This document shows positions 1 to 5,733 of a stretch of DNA of 5,733 bases, piece after piece. This stretch comes from Muribaculaceae bacterium. Lineage in GTDB: Bacteria; Bacteroidota; Bacteroidia; Bacteroidales; Muribaculaceae. Position 1 is the stretch's first letter. Each line of letters opens with the position of its first letter. The position numbers and the translations under genes were made by a program. The stretch is taken from assembly GCA_024400895.1 (NCBI GenBank), contig JAKSMA010000160.1, forward strand, positions 1 through 5,733, written 5' to 3'. Under the pieces are notes generated by a model. It searched no databases. It saw only the letters and a program-made list of their open reading frames with translations, and was not told the DNA's origin.

Positions 1-1
1 A

Positions 2-790
2 GTTGACGGCTATGAGGCCTATGTCGACTATGTGAAGCAATTTGTGCAGAGCGATTCGGCAAAAGCAATGTATTATCGCCATATCCGCCACATTGTGGGG
101 CGCACCAATTCCATCACGGGCAAGCCCTATAGCGAATCTCCCGCTATCATGTCGTGGCAGATTGCCAACGAGCCGCGCCCGTTCGGCAAAGCTGGTTTAT
201 CAGCATTCTGCGAGTTTCTGCTCACCTCGGCTCGCATCATCAAAAGCATCGACAGCAATCATTTGGTGTCGACTGGCAGTGAAGGACTGGTGGGCTTTGA
301 AATGAATCTTGAGTGGTGGACCAAACTGCATTCAGCCCCTGAAATTGATTATGCCAACATCCATATCTGGCCATGCACATGGCGATGGGTGACGCGTGAA
401 AATGTGTTCACTGCAGTGGATAAAGCATGTGCCGATAGCCGAAGCTATATCAAAGAGCACTACGATGCCATCAGTCCCTACGGCAAACCGTTAGTGCTTG
501 AAGAATTTGGCTACCATCGCGACGCTTTCTCGTTCACTCCAGGAAGCCCTACCAAAGCCCGCGACCAGTATTATAAATATATTCTCGACATTCTCACCGA
601 CACTCCGATGCTTGCCGGCTGCAACTTCTGGGCATGGAGTGGCGACGCGCGTCCCTCGCACTTGTGGTGGCAAGAATGGGATGACTTTTGCGGCGACCCA
701 GCACAAGAGGAACAAGGCCTCTACAGCGTGTTCACTGCCGACAAATCCACCCTGAAGATTATCAAGAAAGCCACCGCCCGCCTCCACTGA
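2..790 (+). CDS. GH5-family glycoside hydrolase, beta-mannanase-like (5' truncated by window edge)
   Basis: The reading frame is open from the first full codon at position 2 to TGA at 788-790, giving 262 residues; the N-terminus (signal peptide and first barrel strands) lies outside the window. It resembles clan A glycoside hydrolases of family GH5, best matching the GH5_7 endo-beta-1,4-mannanase type, which cut internal mannosidic bonds with retention. Visible signatures are WQIANEPR with the probable acid/base Glu at 170-172, a conserved His in ANIHIW (362-364), GKPLVLEEFGYHRD with the probable nucleophile Glu at 503-505, and an aromatic NFWAWSG segment (623-643) typical of the substrate cleft. 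A GTG at 32-34 is only an internal Val codon, because the coding pattern continues upstream of it. The enzyme would be exported and take part in polysaccharide use, but no SusC/SusD-type neighbour is visible. GH5 is nearly certain; mannan as substrate is inferred from motif style. Confidence 0.9.
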   Translation, partial: VDGYEAYVDYVKQFVQSDSAKAMYYRHIRHIVGRTNSITGKPYSESPAIMSWQIANEPRPFGKAGLSAFCEFLLTSARIIKSIDSNHLVSTGSEGLVGFEMNLEWWTKLHSAPEIDYANIHIWPCTWRWVTRENVFTAVDKACADSRSYIKEHYDAISPYGKPLVLEEFGYHRDAFSFTPGSPTKARDQYYKYILDILTDTPMLAGCNFWAWSGDARPSHLWWQEWDDFCGDPAQEEQGLYSVFTADKSTLKIIKKATARLH

Positions 791-839
791 AAAACTCGCT
801 TCTATTTTGATGCGGTTGCTCTGGTAATTGTCGGAGATT

Positions 840-872
840 TTTGTGAAAGTGGCTTTTTTTTGTTATTTTGCA
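840..872 (+). promoter_or_regulatory. Predicted Bacteroidota-type promoter pointing into the gene-less region
   Basis: TTTG at 840-843 is followed by a 20-base spacer and then TATTTTGCA at 864-872. This resembles the Bacteroidota primary sigma factor consensus of a -33 TTTG and a -7 TAnnTTTG, with one base fewer between TA and TTTG than the consensus. A transcript would begin at about 877-880. No protein gene starts within 600 bases downstream, so the product would be a non-coding RNA or a long leader reaching the lipoprotein gene. The match is by eye and such sites are A/T-rich, so a chance occurrence is possible. Confidence 0.45.
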
Positions 873-922
873 AAACGAATAGTTATCTCCTGTTGATTAC
901 ATTTCTCACAAAAACCAAAAAC

Positions 923-940
923 CTCGTAGACTCGTAGACT
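923..940. repeat. Short tandem repeat, unit CTCGTAGA, 2.25 copies
   Basis: CTCGTAGA occurs at 923-930 and again at 931-938, followed by CT, so the third unit begins but is broken. It lies between the predicted promoter and the large palindromic element. The copies are identical, which suggests recent slippage or membership of a repeat family with a variable number of units. Confidence 0.7.
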
Positions 941-967
941 TCAAAAAGACAAAAACCGAGCAAAACC

Positions 968-1097
968 TCCTTTGGCGTATGTGGGTGCTGTACACCCACC
1001 GCTTGATTTGTGGGACTTCAGATTTTTAAGCGAGCTTAAATCTGCCCTCCCACAAACCAGCCACGCCCTCTTTCGCGGGGTATCATACGCCAAAGGA
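968..1097. repeat. Nested palindromic element bounded by 14-base perfect inverted repeats
   Basis: TCCTTTGGCGTATG at 968-981 is exactly complementary to CATACGCCAAAGGA at 1084-1097. Inside are further stems: GTGGGTG (981-987) with CACCCAC (993-999), loop 5; TTTGTGGGA (1007-1015) with TCCCACAAA (1048-1056); and within that second stem CAGAT..TTAAG (1019-1030) with CTTAAATCTG (1035-1044), with a 2-base bulge and a CGAG loop. The first internal stem shares base 981 with the outer arm, so the two compete at one pair. This layout would fold into a multi-branched structure as RNA on either strand. It could be a MITE-like mobile element, a dispersed intergenic repeat, or a structured RNA. I see no target-site duplication next to the arms and no coding sequence inside. 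Confidence 0.65.
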
Positions 1098-1262
1098 CGA
1101 TAAACCACGCCTGCGGCGAAAAACCAATATGCTTGATATGTCTGGCAGAACAATATTTGACACACACCTCACGGAATTCAAATTATTCGTGGTAGCAGGA
1201 ATGTTTATTTTATAAAGTCCAGAAGTCAACCGGTATGCGAGTCATATTGGGAGGCGCGAATA

Positions 1263-1279
1263 ACATGCCAAAGGCATGT
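1263..1279. repeat. Compact REP-like palindrome ACATGCC-AAA-GGCATGT
   Basis: A perfect 7-base stem with an AAA loop is followed at once by CCCTACCG (1280-1287). Short palindromes of this kind, a GC-rich stem beside a fixed flank, are typical of repetitive extragenic palindromic sequences. It lacks a T-tract, so it is not a standard intrinsic terminator. Membership of a repeat family is inferred from form only. Confidence 0.5.
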
Positions 1280-1437
1280 CCCTACCGAAGTGGGCTGGGT
1301 GAAGAGTGGCGATTTCATTGAATGGTTGGAGGCAAAAAAGACTTTTGCACGGCATGAGGAATTGCGCTCGTAGCGAAAAATCGTGGTGGTTTTGTGGTTA
1401 GTGGGGCGAAAATAGGGGATATGTGGAAAATTATTTG

Positions 1438-1447
1438 TAGTTTTGCA
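1438..1447 (+). promoter_or_regulatory. Predicted -7 promoter element of the WG-repeat lipoprotein gene
   Basis: TAGTTTTG at 1438-1445 fits the Bacteroidota -7 consensus TAnnTTTG exactly and is followed by CA, as at the acpP promoter. It lies 63 bases before the ATG at 1509, giving a leader of roughly 55 bases. The expected -33 TTTG is not visible at 19-21 bases upstream, where the sequence is GGGG-rich, so the call rests on the -7 element and its position. Confidence 0.5.
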
Positions 1448-1508
1448 CCTAATATGGCCGTATGTGCGCCATTTGTTCTATAACTGCAAATTATAAATAC
1501 ACAAAAAT

Positions 1509-3050
1509 ATGAAGAATTTATTGAAATCGGTTTTCGCTGCAGCCTTGCTCCTGTTGATGGTGGCTTGCAATGGTAGCAAAACCAACGAAGCGTATCCTTT
1601 TCCAATGAAGTATTTGCCTGTGCAGCTCGAAGGCTCTAAGATGTGGAGTATCCTCGACCTTGAATCGGGCGAAGTGGTGGCTAAGGATGCCTACAAGACT
1701 ACTCCTTCTGCCGTGGTTAATGACATGTACTTCGTGATGAATGACGAAGGTACATATGATTATTATAATGTGGCCGACCCAAAGAAGCCTGTCAACAAGG
1801 AACACTTCGGCAGCGTCACTGAATTTAGTGTTGAAGGTCTGGCATTGGCAAGCCTTAAGGGCAAGCCTATCAGTATCATCAACGACAAATGCGAGGTGGT
1901 GAAGGAATTGAACGACAGCGTTGCTGAATGCTCTATGTTCAATCGCGGTTTGGCTGTGGCTCGTTTCATCAACTCGAAGTTTGGCTATATCGACACCGAA
2001 GGCAACACTGTGATTCCTGCAAAGTACGATCAAGCCAATGCGTTTATGTATGAAGACCACACTACTGTGATGACTCAGCGCGAAAACGACTCTATCGTCG
2101 ACATCAGTTTCATTGACAAGAAGGGTACCGAAACCTTCAAGACCAACTCCACAATGTATCACCCTGTGACCCCTTCTTTCAACAAGGGCGTGCTGCCGGT
2201 GGTGAGTGTTAGCAAACCCGACACTGTGATTTGCCTTGATGTGGAAGGTAAGGATGCACCAAATCCATTCGAAGTGCCCGAGGCTGTAAAGAAAGATGGC
2301 TACAACCAGCATTCTGCTACCGGCAAGGGAACTTTCGTGGTAGTGAAGGGCGACAAACTTGGTGTGGTTGACCAGCAAGGTAAAGTGTTGATTCCTATCA
2401 AGTATTTCGATATTATTGATGTGTGCCCTAATCGTTATTTGATTAGCGAAAAGCAAGGCGTATATTTCCTTGCCGACGAAAACGGCAAGCCTGTAGGTAA
2501 GGCTAAGATTGCTCATGCCAACGGCACTCCAAACTCTGTGGCTACCCGTGGCTTCATCGATTTGGCTATCACCGGCACTAACTTGATGAGCATGTTCAAC
2601 GAAAATGGCTTCGTGCCTGTGGCAAAGGGCGCCACCGTGGGCAGCATGCTCCAGGCTATCGACGCTGCTCACCCTGAAGCGTATGTCGGCCACGATGCTT
2701 TGGCTGTGAATTCCACACTTATCTCGTTTGCAGGCCCTATTGCATCGAAAGGCGCTGATGGTCAAGTCACTTTCAATGTTGGCACTCCTGTCCGCCTCGT
2801 TGGTTTCGACTTCCCGGTTGTTTCCTATGCCGATGGCACTGAAGACGACCTCGTGCAGTTTATGGCTGCCAATATGGGCAAGAACGGTTTCGTGAGCGTG
2901 GGTGGCAATGTGTTTGAAAGCGAAAACGGTACGGCTGTGGCTCTGGGATATAAGAATGGCATCGTTCGCATCAACTACTATATGGACAAAGCTGATGCTC
3001 AACCTCTCCCTGCCGAATCGCGAAAAGGCGCAAAACCAGCAAAGAAATAA
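1509..3050 (+). CDS. WG-repeat-containing lipoprotein, 513 aa
   Basis: The N-terminus is a lipoprotein signal peptide: MKNLLKS, a hydrophobic stretch of residues 8-19, and the lipobox LMVAC with acylated Cys20. The residues after Cys (NGSKTNE) lack a clear acidic surface-export signal of the Bacteroidota type, so a periplasm-facing anchor is more likely than surface display; that is inference. Two clear WG-type repeats are visible: residues 157-179 (KFGYIDTEGNTVIPAKYDQA at the core) and 283-305 (KLGVVDQQGKVLIPIKYFDI), with Phe or Leu in place of the usual Trp. Degenerate copies lie near residues 43-62, 200-210 and 315-330. Residues about 340-500 match no family I recognise, and the tail is basic (KGAKPAKK). 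WG repeats form beta-rich modules thought to serve in binding; no catalytic function is claimed. The A-rich start without a Shine-Dalgarno sequence is normal for the phylum. Codon use is strongly biased. Confidence 0.85.
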   Translation: MKNLLKSVFAAALLLLMVACNGSKTNEAYPFPMKYLPVQLEGSKMWSILDLESGEVVAKDAYKTTPSAVVNDMYFVMNDEGTYDYYNVADPKKPVNKEHFGSVTEFSVEGLALASLKGKPISIINDKCEVVKELNDSVAECSMFNRGLAVARFINSKFGYIDTEGNTVIPAKYDQANAFMYEDHTTVMTQRENDSIVDISFIDKKGTETFKTNSTMYHPVTPSFNKGVLPVVSVSKPDTVICLDVEGKDAPNPFEVPEAVKKDGYNQHSATGKGTFVVVKGDKLGVVDQQGKVLIPIKYFDIIDVCPNRYLISEKQGVYFLADENGKPVGKAKIAHANGTPNSVATRGFIDLAITGTNLMSMFNENGFVPVAKGATVGSMLQAIDAAHPEAYVGHDALAVNSTLISFAGPIASKGADGQVTFNVGTPVRLVGFDFPVVSYADGTEDDLVQFMAANMGKNGFVSVGGNVFESENGTAVALGYKNGIVRINYYMDKADAQPLPAESRKGAKPAKK

Positions 3051-3126
3051 TTGAATTTGACCAGTATTAAAGAAATACGGACCAATAACCGTGCAAAAAG
3101 TGTTAAATTTTGAAAAAATATTAATA

Positions 3127-3161
3127 ATCATTGCACAAGAAATCTAAAAAAGTGCAACGAT
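3127..3161. repeat. Imperfect inverted repeat upstream of acpP (terminator or operator candidate)
   Basis: ATCATTGCAC at 3127-3136 is complementary to GTGCAACGAT at 3152-3161 at nine of ten positions, with a 15-base A-rich loop. It lies 77 bases after the lipoprotein stop codon and ends about 23 bases before the probable -33 region of acpP. No T-tract follows directly, so it is a poor intrinsic terminator. A protein-binding dyad is equally possible. Another GTGCAA lies at 3091-3096. Confidence 0.4.
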
Positions 3162-3183
3162 GCTAACTTTATGGAATTTTTTC

Positions 3184-3217
3184 TTTAATATTTGGATAAT
3201 AATTACTTACTTTGCAC
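3184..3217 (+). promoter_or_regulatory. Predicted promoter of the acpP-fabF-rnc operon
   Basis: TTTA at 3184-3187 (three of four matches to the -33 TTTG) is separated by 20 bases from TACTTTGCAC at 3208-3217, a near match to the Bacteroidota -7 element with one base fewer between TA and TTTG. The same TA-n-TTTGCA form and 20-base spacing occur at 840-872. The start of transcription would be near 3221-3224, leaving an A/T-rich leader of about 55 bases before the acpP ATG. Confidence 0.55.
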
Positions 3218-3277
3218 CAAATTTGTTAGAAAACAAAAGAAACGTAAATATTAATAACATTCTTAAATTTAAACATT

Positions 3278-3514
3278 ATGTCTGAAATTTCTGAAAGAGT
3301 AAAAGCAATCATCGTTGACAAGTTAGGCGTTAGCGAAGCAGAAGTAACCCCAGAAGCAACTTTCCAACAAGATCTCGGTGCAGATTCACTCGACACTGTA
3401 GAACTCATCATGGAATTTGAAAAGGAATTTGGTATCTCTATTCCAGATGACAAGTCTGAAGGTATCCAAACTGTAGGCGACGCTATCAAGTTCATCGAAG
3501 AAGCACAAGCATAA
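3278..3514 (+). CDS. acpP: Acyl carrier protein
   Basis: This 78-residue protein has the standard length and acidic character of the carrier of type II fatty acid synthesis. The motif [10 protein letters not shown] includes Ser37 (codon 3386-3388), the attachment site for 4'-phosphopantetheine, on which acyl chains are carried as thioesters in the cytoplasm. Helix II ([16 protein letters not shown]) and the following IPDD segment are as expected for interaction with synthase partners such as FabF. The start ATG fits the family N-terminus ([12 protein letters not shown]). It is the first gene of the operon, with fabF beginning 31 bases after its stop. Confidence 0.98.
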   Translation: MSEISERVKAIIVDKLGVSEAEVTPEATFQQDLGADSLDTVELIMEFEKEFGISIPDDKSEGIQTVGDAIKFIEEAQA

Positions 3515-3545
3515 TCTTTTCGTTTCCGCTACGTAATATTTCAAT

Positions 3546-4826
3546 ATGGAATTAAAAAGAGTAGTGGTAACAGGTCTTGGAGCAATCACTCCACTGGGCA
3601 ACGACGTAGAATCTACTTGGAAAAATGCCCTTGATGGTGTGAGCGGTGCAGGGCCTATTACTCATTTTGACGCAAGCCTTTTCAAAACTCAGTTTGCATG
3701 CGAAGTGAAGGATTTCCAACCTGAACTTTATGTGGCTGAAGGTGATCGTAAGGAACTTAGAGATTTCAAGAAGAACGACCTCTACACTCAATATGCTTTG
3801 GCAGCTGCTAAGCAAGCGATTGAAGATGCCAACCTTCTTGATGAAAACATTGACCGCGACGAAGTGGGCGTAATCTTCTCTTCTGGTATCGGTGGTATCC
3901 ACACCTTCGAACAAGAAGTGGCTTATTATGCAACTCACGAAGAGCAAGGTCCTAAGTACAGTCCTTTCTTGATCCCTGCAATGATTGGCGACATCGCAGC
4001 TGGCCGTATCTCTATCAAGTATGGTTTCCGCGGTCCTAACTACGGTGTAGTTTCTGCTTGCGCATCATCAACCAACGGCATGATTGATGCCTTCAATCAA
4101 GTGCGTATGGGTAAGGCTGTTGCCATCGTCACTGGTGGTGCTGAAGCAGCTATCTGCCCAGTTGGTGTGGGTGGCTTCAACGCTATGCACGCCCTCTCAA
4201 CCCGCAACGACAGTCCTGAAACCGCTTCACGTCCATTCAGCGCTTCTCGCGATGGTTTCGTGATGGGTGAAGGTGGTGTTTGCCTCATCTTCGAGGAACT
4301 CGAACACGCTCTCGCTCGCGGTGCTAAGATTTACGCTGAAGTTGTTGGTGGCGGTACAAGCGCTGATGCTTATCACATCACTGCAACTCACCCTGAAGGC
4401 CTCGGTGCTCGCTTGGTTATGAAGCGTGCGGTTGAAGATGCTGGTCTCAGCGTTGATGATATCGACTACATCAACGTGCACGGTACTTCTACTCCTGTGG
4501 GCGACCTTAGCGAATCTCAAGCTATCGTTGACCTCTTCGGCAAGCACGCTTATGAACTCAACATTAGCTCTACCAAGTCTATGACTGGCCACATGCTCGG
4601 TGCTACCGGTGCTATGGAAGCTATGTTCTGCGTGAAGTCGGTACAGGAAGATATCGTTCCTCCAACTATCAACCACGAAGATGACGACCGCGACGAAAAG
4701 ATTGACTACGACCTTAACTTCACTTTTGGCAAGGCTCAAAAGCGCGAAGTGAACGTAGCGCTCTCTAACACTTTCGGTTTCGGTGGCCACAATGCTACTA
4801 TTATCGTTAAGAAGTACAAAGGTTAA
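3546..4826 (+). CDS. fabF: 3-oxoacyl-[acyl-carrier-protein] synthase II (KAS II)
   Basis: The 426-residue product is a full-length thiolase-fold condensing enzyme that joins acyl groups with malonyl-ACP, releasing CO2, in fatty acid elongation. The catalytic triad is visible: Cys172 in VSACASSTNGM, His312 in VHGTSTPVGD, and His349 in TKSMTGHMLGATGA, with the conserved Lys344. All four sit nine residues further along than in the E. coli enzyme (C163, H303, K335, H340), which supports the alignment. The C-terminal SNTFGFGGHNA motif is intact. The two-His arrangement excludes FabH (KAS III), and the N-terminus RVVVTGLGAITPLGND fits FabF rather than FabB. It follows acpP closely and precedes rnc by 6 bases, so co-transcription is likely. 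Confidence 0.97.
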   Translation: MELKRVVVTGLGAITPLGNDVESTWKNALDGVSGAGPITHFDASLFKTQFACEVKDFQPELYVAEGDRKELRDFKKNDLYTQYALAAAKQAIEDANLLDENIDRDEVGVIFSSGIGGIHTFEQEVAYYATHEEQGPKYSPFLIPAMIGDIAAGRISIKYGFRGPNYGVVSACASSTNGMIDAFNQVRMGKAVAIVTGGAEAAICPVGVGGFNAMHALSTRNDSPETASRPFSASRDGFVMGEGGVCLIFEELEHALARGAKIYAEVVGGGTSADAYHITATHPEGLGARLVMKRAVEDAGLSVDDIDYINVHGTSTPVGDLSESQAIVDLFGKHAYELNISSTKSMTGHMLGATGAMEAMFCVKSVQEDIVPPTINHEDDDRDEKIDYDLNFTFGKAQKREVNVALSNTFGFGGHNATIIVKKYKG

Positions 4827-4832
4827 TATCCC

Positions 4833-5624
4833 GTGTTTAACGGTATCATATCATTCATAAAGCTCCTTTCCTCTAAGGATAAGGGGCTTTATGTCTTTAT
4901 ACATGACCTTACTGGATTCTACCCGAAAAACATCAATCTCTACAAACTGGCTTTCGTGCACCGCTCTATGCCGGTGAAAGACGAAAACGGTAACTGGGTG
5001 AACAATGAACGCCTTGAATATTTGGGCGATGCCGTGCTCGACCTCGTGGTGGCTGCATACCTGTATCACCACTATCCTGATAAGCATGAAGGCTTCCTGA
5101 CCAGCACTCGTGCCAAGATTGTGCAACGCGAGAGCCTGAACCGCATCGGTAAACTGTTTCATCTCGACCAGCATGTAAAGGCTTCTGCACACTCTTCGTC
5201 GCACAATAGCTATATCAGCGGTAATGCCGTTGAGGCATTTGTTGGTGCCATATATCTCGACCGTGGATATGCTTGCGCGCAGAATTTTATCGAAAATAAA
5301 ATCATTCGCGACAACATTGATATCGTGAGCCTTGTCAATACCGAGAAAAACTTCAAAAGCCGCTTGATTGAATGGACTCAAAAGTTCCATGTGAGCATTG
5401 AATACGAGCTCGTGGACACTTACAACGATGCCGAAAACAACCCTGTGTTCCGCACCGCTGTGCTGCTTGGCGGAATCTTTGCAGCCGATGCCACCGGCTA
5501 CAGTAAAAAGGAATCGCACCAGGGCGCATCAAAGAAAGCACTTGAGCGCTTGAAAACCGACCATTTGTTCTACGAGCAAGTGGTAGCCACAGCCACATCA
5601 CCAGTCCCAGCCCCCATCTCCTGA
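4833..5624 (+). CDS. rnc: Ribonuclease III, GTG start
   Basis: This 263-residue protein cuts double-stranded RNA, acting as a dimer in rRNA and mRNA processing. The signature NERLEYLGDAVLD (residues 58-70) carries Glu59, Glu62 and Asp66, matching E38, E41 and D45 of the E. coli enzyme; Glu86 in HEGFLT and Glu134 in NAVEAFVGAIYLD match E65 and E117. The position of E. coli D114 is Asn131 here. A double-stranded RNA-binding domain occupies residues 173-243 (NFKSRLIEW to KKESHQGASKKALERL). The GTG start is forced: the stop of fabF lies in the same frame six bases upstream, and the first internal Met is residue 46, within the nuclease domain. The N-terminal extension (KLLSSKDKGLYVFIHDLTGF) is typical of Bacteroidota relatives. 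The short Ala/Pro-rich tail after residue 250 looks unstructured. Confidence 0.96.
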   Translation: MFNGIISFIKLLSSKDKGLYVFIHDLTGFYPKNINLYKLAFVHRSMPVKDENGNWVNNERLEYLGDAVLDLVVAAYLYHHYPDKHEGFLTSTRAKIVQRESLNRIGKLFHLDQHVKASAHSSSHNSYISGNAVEAFVGAIYLDRGYACAQNFIENKIIRDNIDIVSLVNTEKNFKSRLIEWTQKFHVSIEYELVDTYNDAENNPVFRTAVLLGGIFAADATGYSKKESHQGASKKALERLKTDHLFYEQVVATATSPVPAPIS

Positions 5625-5651
5625 CGTCACACCCACTTTCTACTATCGCAA

Positions 5652-5672
5652 CACTTTCTGACAAAGGAAGTG
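5652..5672 (+). terminator. Weak terminator-like hairpin after rnc
   Basis: CACTTTC at 5652-5658 pairs with GGAAGTG at 5666-5672 (six Watson-Crick pairs and one G-T) around a 7-base loop. A T-rich stretch begins five bases later (5678-5691) but is interrupted. It lies 28 bases after the rnc stop codon, the right place to end the operon. The left arm is one copy of a direct repeat CACTTTCT (5634-5641 and 5652-5659). Confidence 0.35.
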
Positions 5673-5684
5673 GCAGGTTTGTTA

Positions 5685-5692
5685 TATTTTTG
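5685..5692 (+). promoter_or_regulatory. Possible -7 promoter element for a gene beyond the right edge
   Basis: TATTTTTG matches the Bacteroidota -7 consensus TAnnTTTG and is followed by GGCACC. No -33 TTTG is visible at the usual distance. In other Bacteroidales the gene after rnc is often pfkA, from memory, but no start of such a gene lies in the remaining 41 bases. Confidence 0.3.
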
Positions 5693-5733
5693 GGCACCAT
5701 AGTGCTCGCTTGCCAACTCTCGCTTCCACCTCT

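Larger units (their letters stand above)
791..1508. other. Gene-less intergenic region of about 720 bases, rich in repeats and hairpins
   Basis: No reading frame here has a convincing protein family match or clean start context. The stretch contains a promoter-like site (840-872), an 8-base tandem repeat (923-940), a 130-base nested palindromic element (968-1097), a small CGCC-TGC-GGCG hairpin (1108-1118), an imperfect CACGgAAT/ATTCGTG hairpin (1170-1191), a REP-like palindrome (1263-1279), a CGCT-CGT-AGCG hairpin (1365-1375), and the promoter of the next gene near 1438-1447. No strong intrinsic terminator for the glycoside hydrolase gene is visible. The mixture suggests accumulated dispersed repeats or a non-coding transcript rather than a decayed gene, although a degraded gene cannot be excluded. 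Confidence 0.7.

Noticed and set aside
32..34. GTG as start of the glycoside hydrolase
   Set aside because: The frame is open and protein-like upstream to the window edge, and 252 residues would be too short for a complete GH5 barrel with its leader; the gene is simply cut by the window.
941..1165. Minus-strand open frame of 74 codons across the palindromic element
   Set aside because: It covers the inverted-repeat structure, has no family resemblance, and its composition follows from the hairpin sequence. It is more likely a chance frame within a repeat.
1129..1215. Plus-strand 28-codon frame beginning MLDMSGRTIF
   Set aside because: It is short, has no recognised similarity or clear start signal, and overlaps an imperfect hairpin. 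It could be a small peptide only if translation data or conservation support it.
791..1508. CRISPR array, tRNA or rRNA gene in the gene-less region
   Set aside because: There is no regularly spaced repeat set, no cloverleaf with a TTCGA-type arm and no conserved ribosomal RNA segment visible.
3061..3095. Stem-loops GTATT/AATAC and ACGG/CCGT after the lipoprotein gene as a terminator
   Set aside because: The stems are only 4-5 pairs, A/T-rich in one case, and lack a T-tract.
1518..3131. Long minus-strand open frame of 537 codons opposite the lipoprotein gene
   Set aside because: It lies in codon register with the sense gene, its protein has no recognisable domain and is unusually rich in His, and it is explained by sense-strand avoidance of TTA, CTA and TCA. 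The sense gene has a lipobox and WG repeats.
4227..4790. Minus-strand open frame of 187 codons within fabF
   Set aside because: It is in codon register with a well-supported fabF and is a by-product of codon bias.
4851..5519. Minus-strand open frame of 222 codons within rnc
   Set aside because: It is also in register with a real gene carrying all RNase III motifs, and it has no domain of its own.

Overview
The window reads as a chromosomal segment from Bacteroidota, most likely order Bacteroidales (a Muribaculaceae- or Prevotella-like gut bacterium). The evidence is the gene order acpP-fabF-rnc, promoter-like sites of the TAnnTTTG type rather than TATAAT, A/T-rich translation starts without a clear Shine-Dalgarno sequence, a GH5 mannanase-like glycoside hydrolase, and a WG-repeat lipoprotein. 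The family assignment is inference; the phylum is well supported.

Layout, all genes on the + strand. (1) Positions 2-790 hold the 3' part of a GH5 (probably GH5_7, beta-mannanase-like) gene that runs off the left edge. (2) Positions 791-1508 hold about 720 bases with no convincing gene but with much structure: a good Bacteroidota-type promoter (840-872), a short tandem repeat (923-940), a 130-base element bounded by 14-base perfect inverted repeats and filled with nested hairpins (968-1097), a compact REP-like palindrome (1263-1279), and a promoter for the next gene (about 1438-1447). (3) Positions 1509-3050 encode a 513-residue lipoprotein with WG repeats. (4) Positions 3051-3277 hold an inverted repeat and the acpP promoter. 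(5) Positions 3278-5624 are the compact operon acpP (acyl carrier protein), fabF (3-oxoacyl-ACP synthase II) and rnc (ribonuclease III), with gaps of 31 and 6 bases. (6) The last 109 bases carry a weak terminator-like hairpin and a promoter-like site, presumably leading to a gene beyond the window.

How the parts work together: AcpP carries the growing acyl chain that FabF elongates in type II fatty acid synthesis. RNase III is joined to them by transcription, not by pathway. The lipoprotein and the mannanase are separate units with no visible functional link to that operon; the mannanase would take part in extracellular or periplasmic polysaccharide breakdown. The coding genes are ordinary. 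The most interesting part is the gene-less region 791-1508, where a plausible promoter points into a strongly structured, possibly mobile or RNA-forming element. I do not see a clear new biological system, and the candidates below are graded accordingly.
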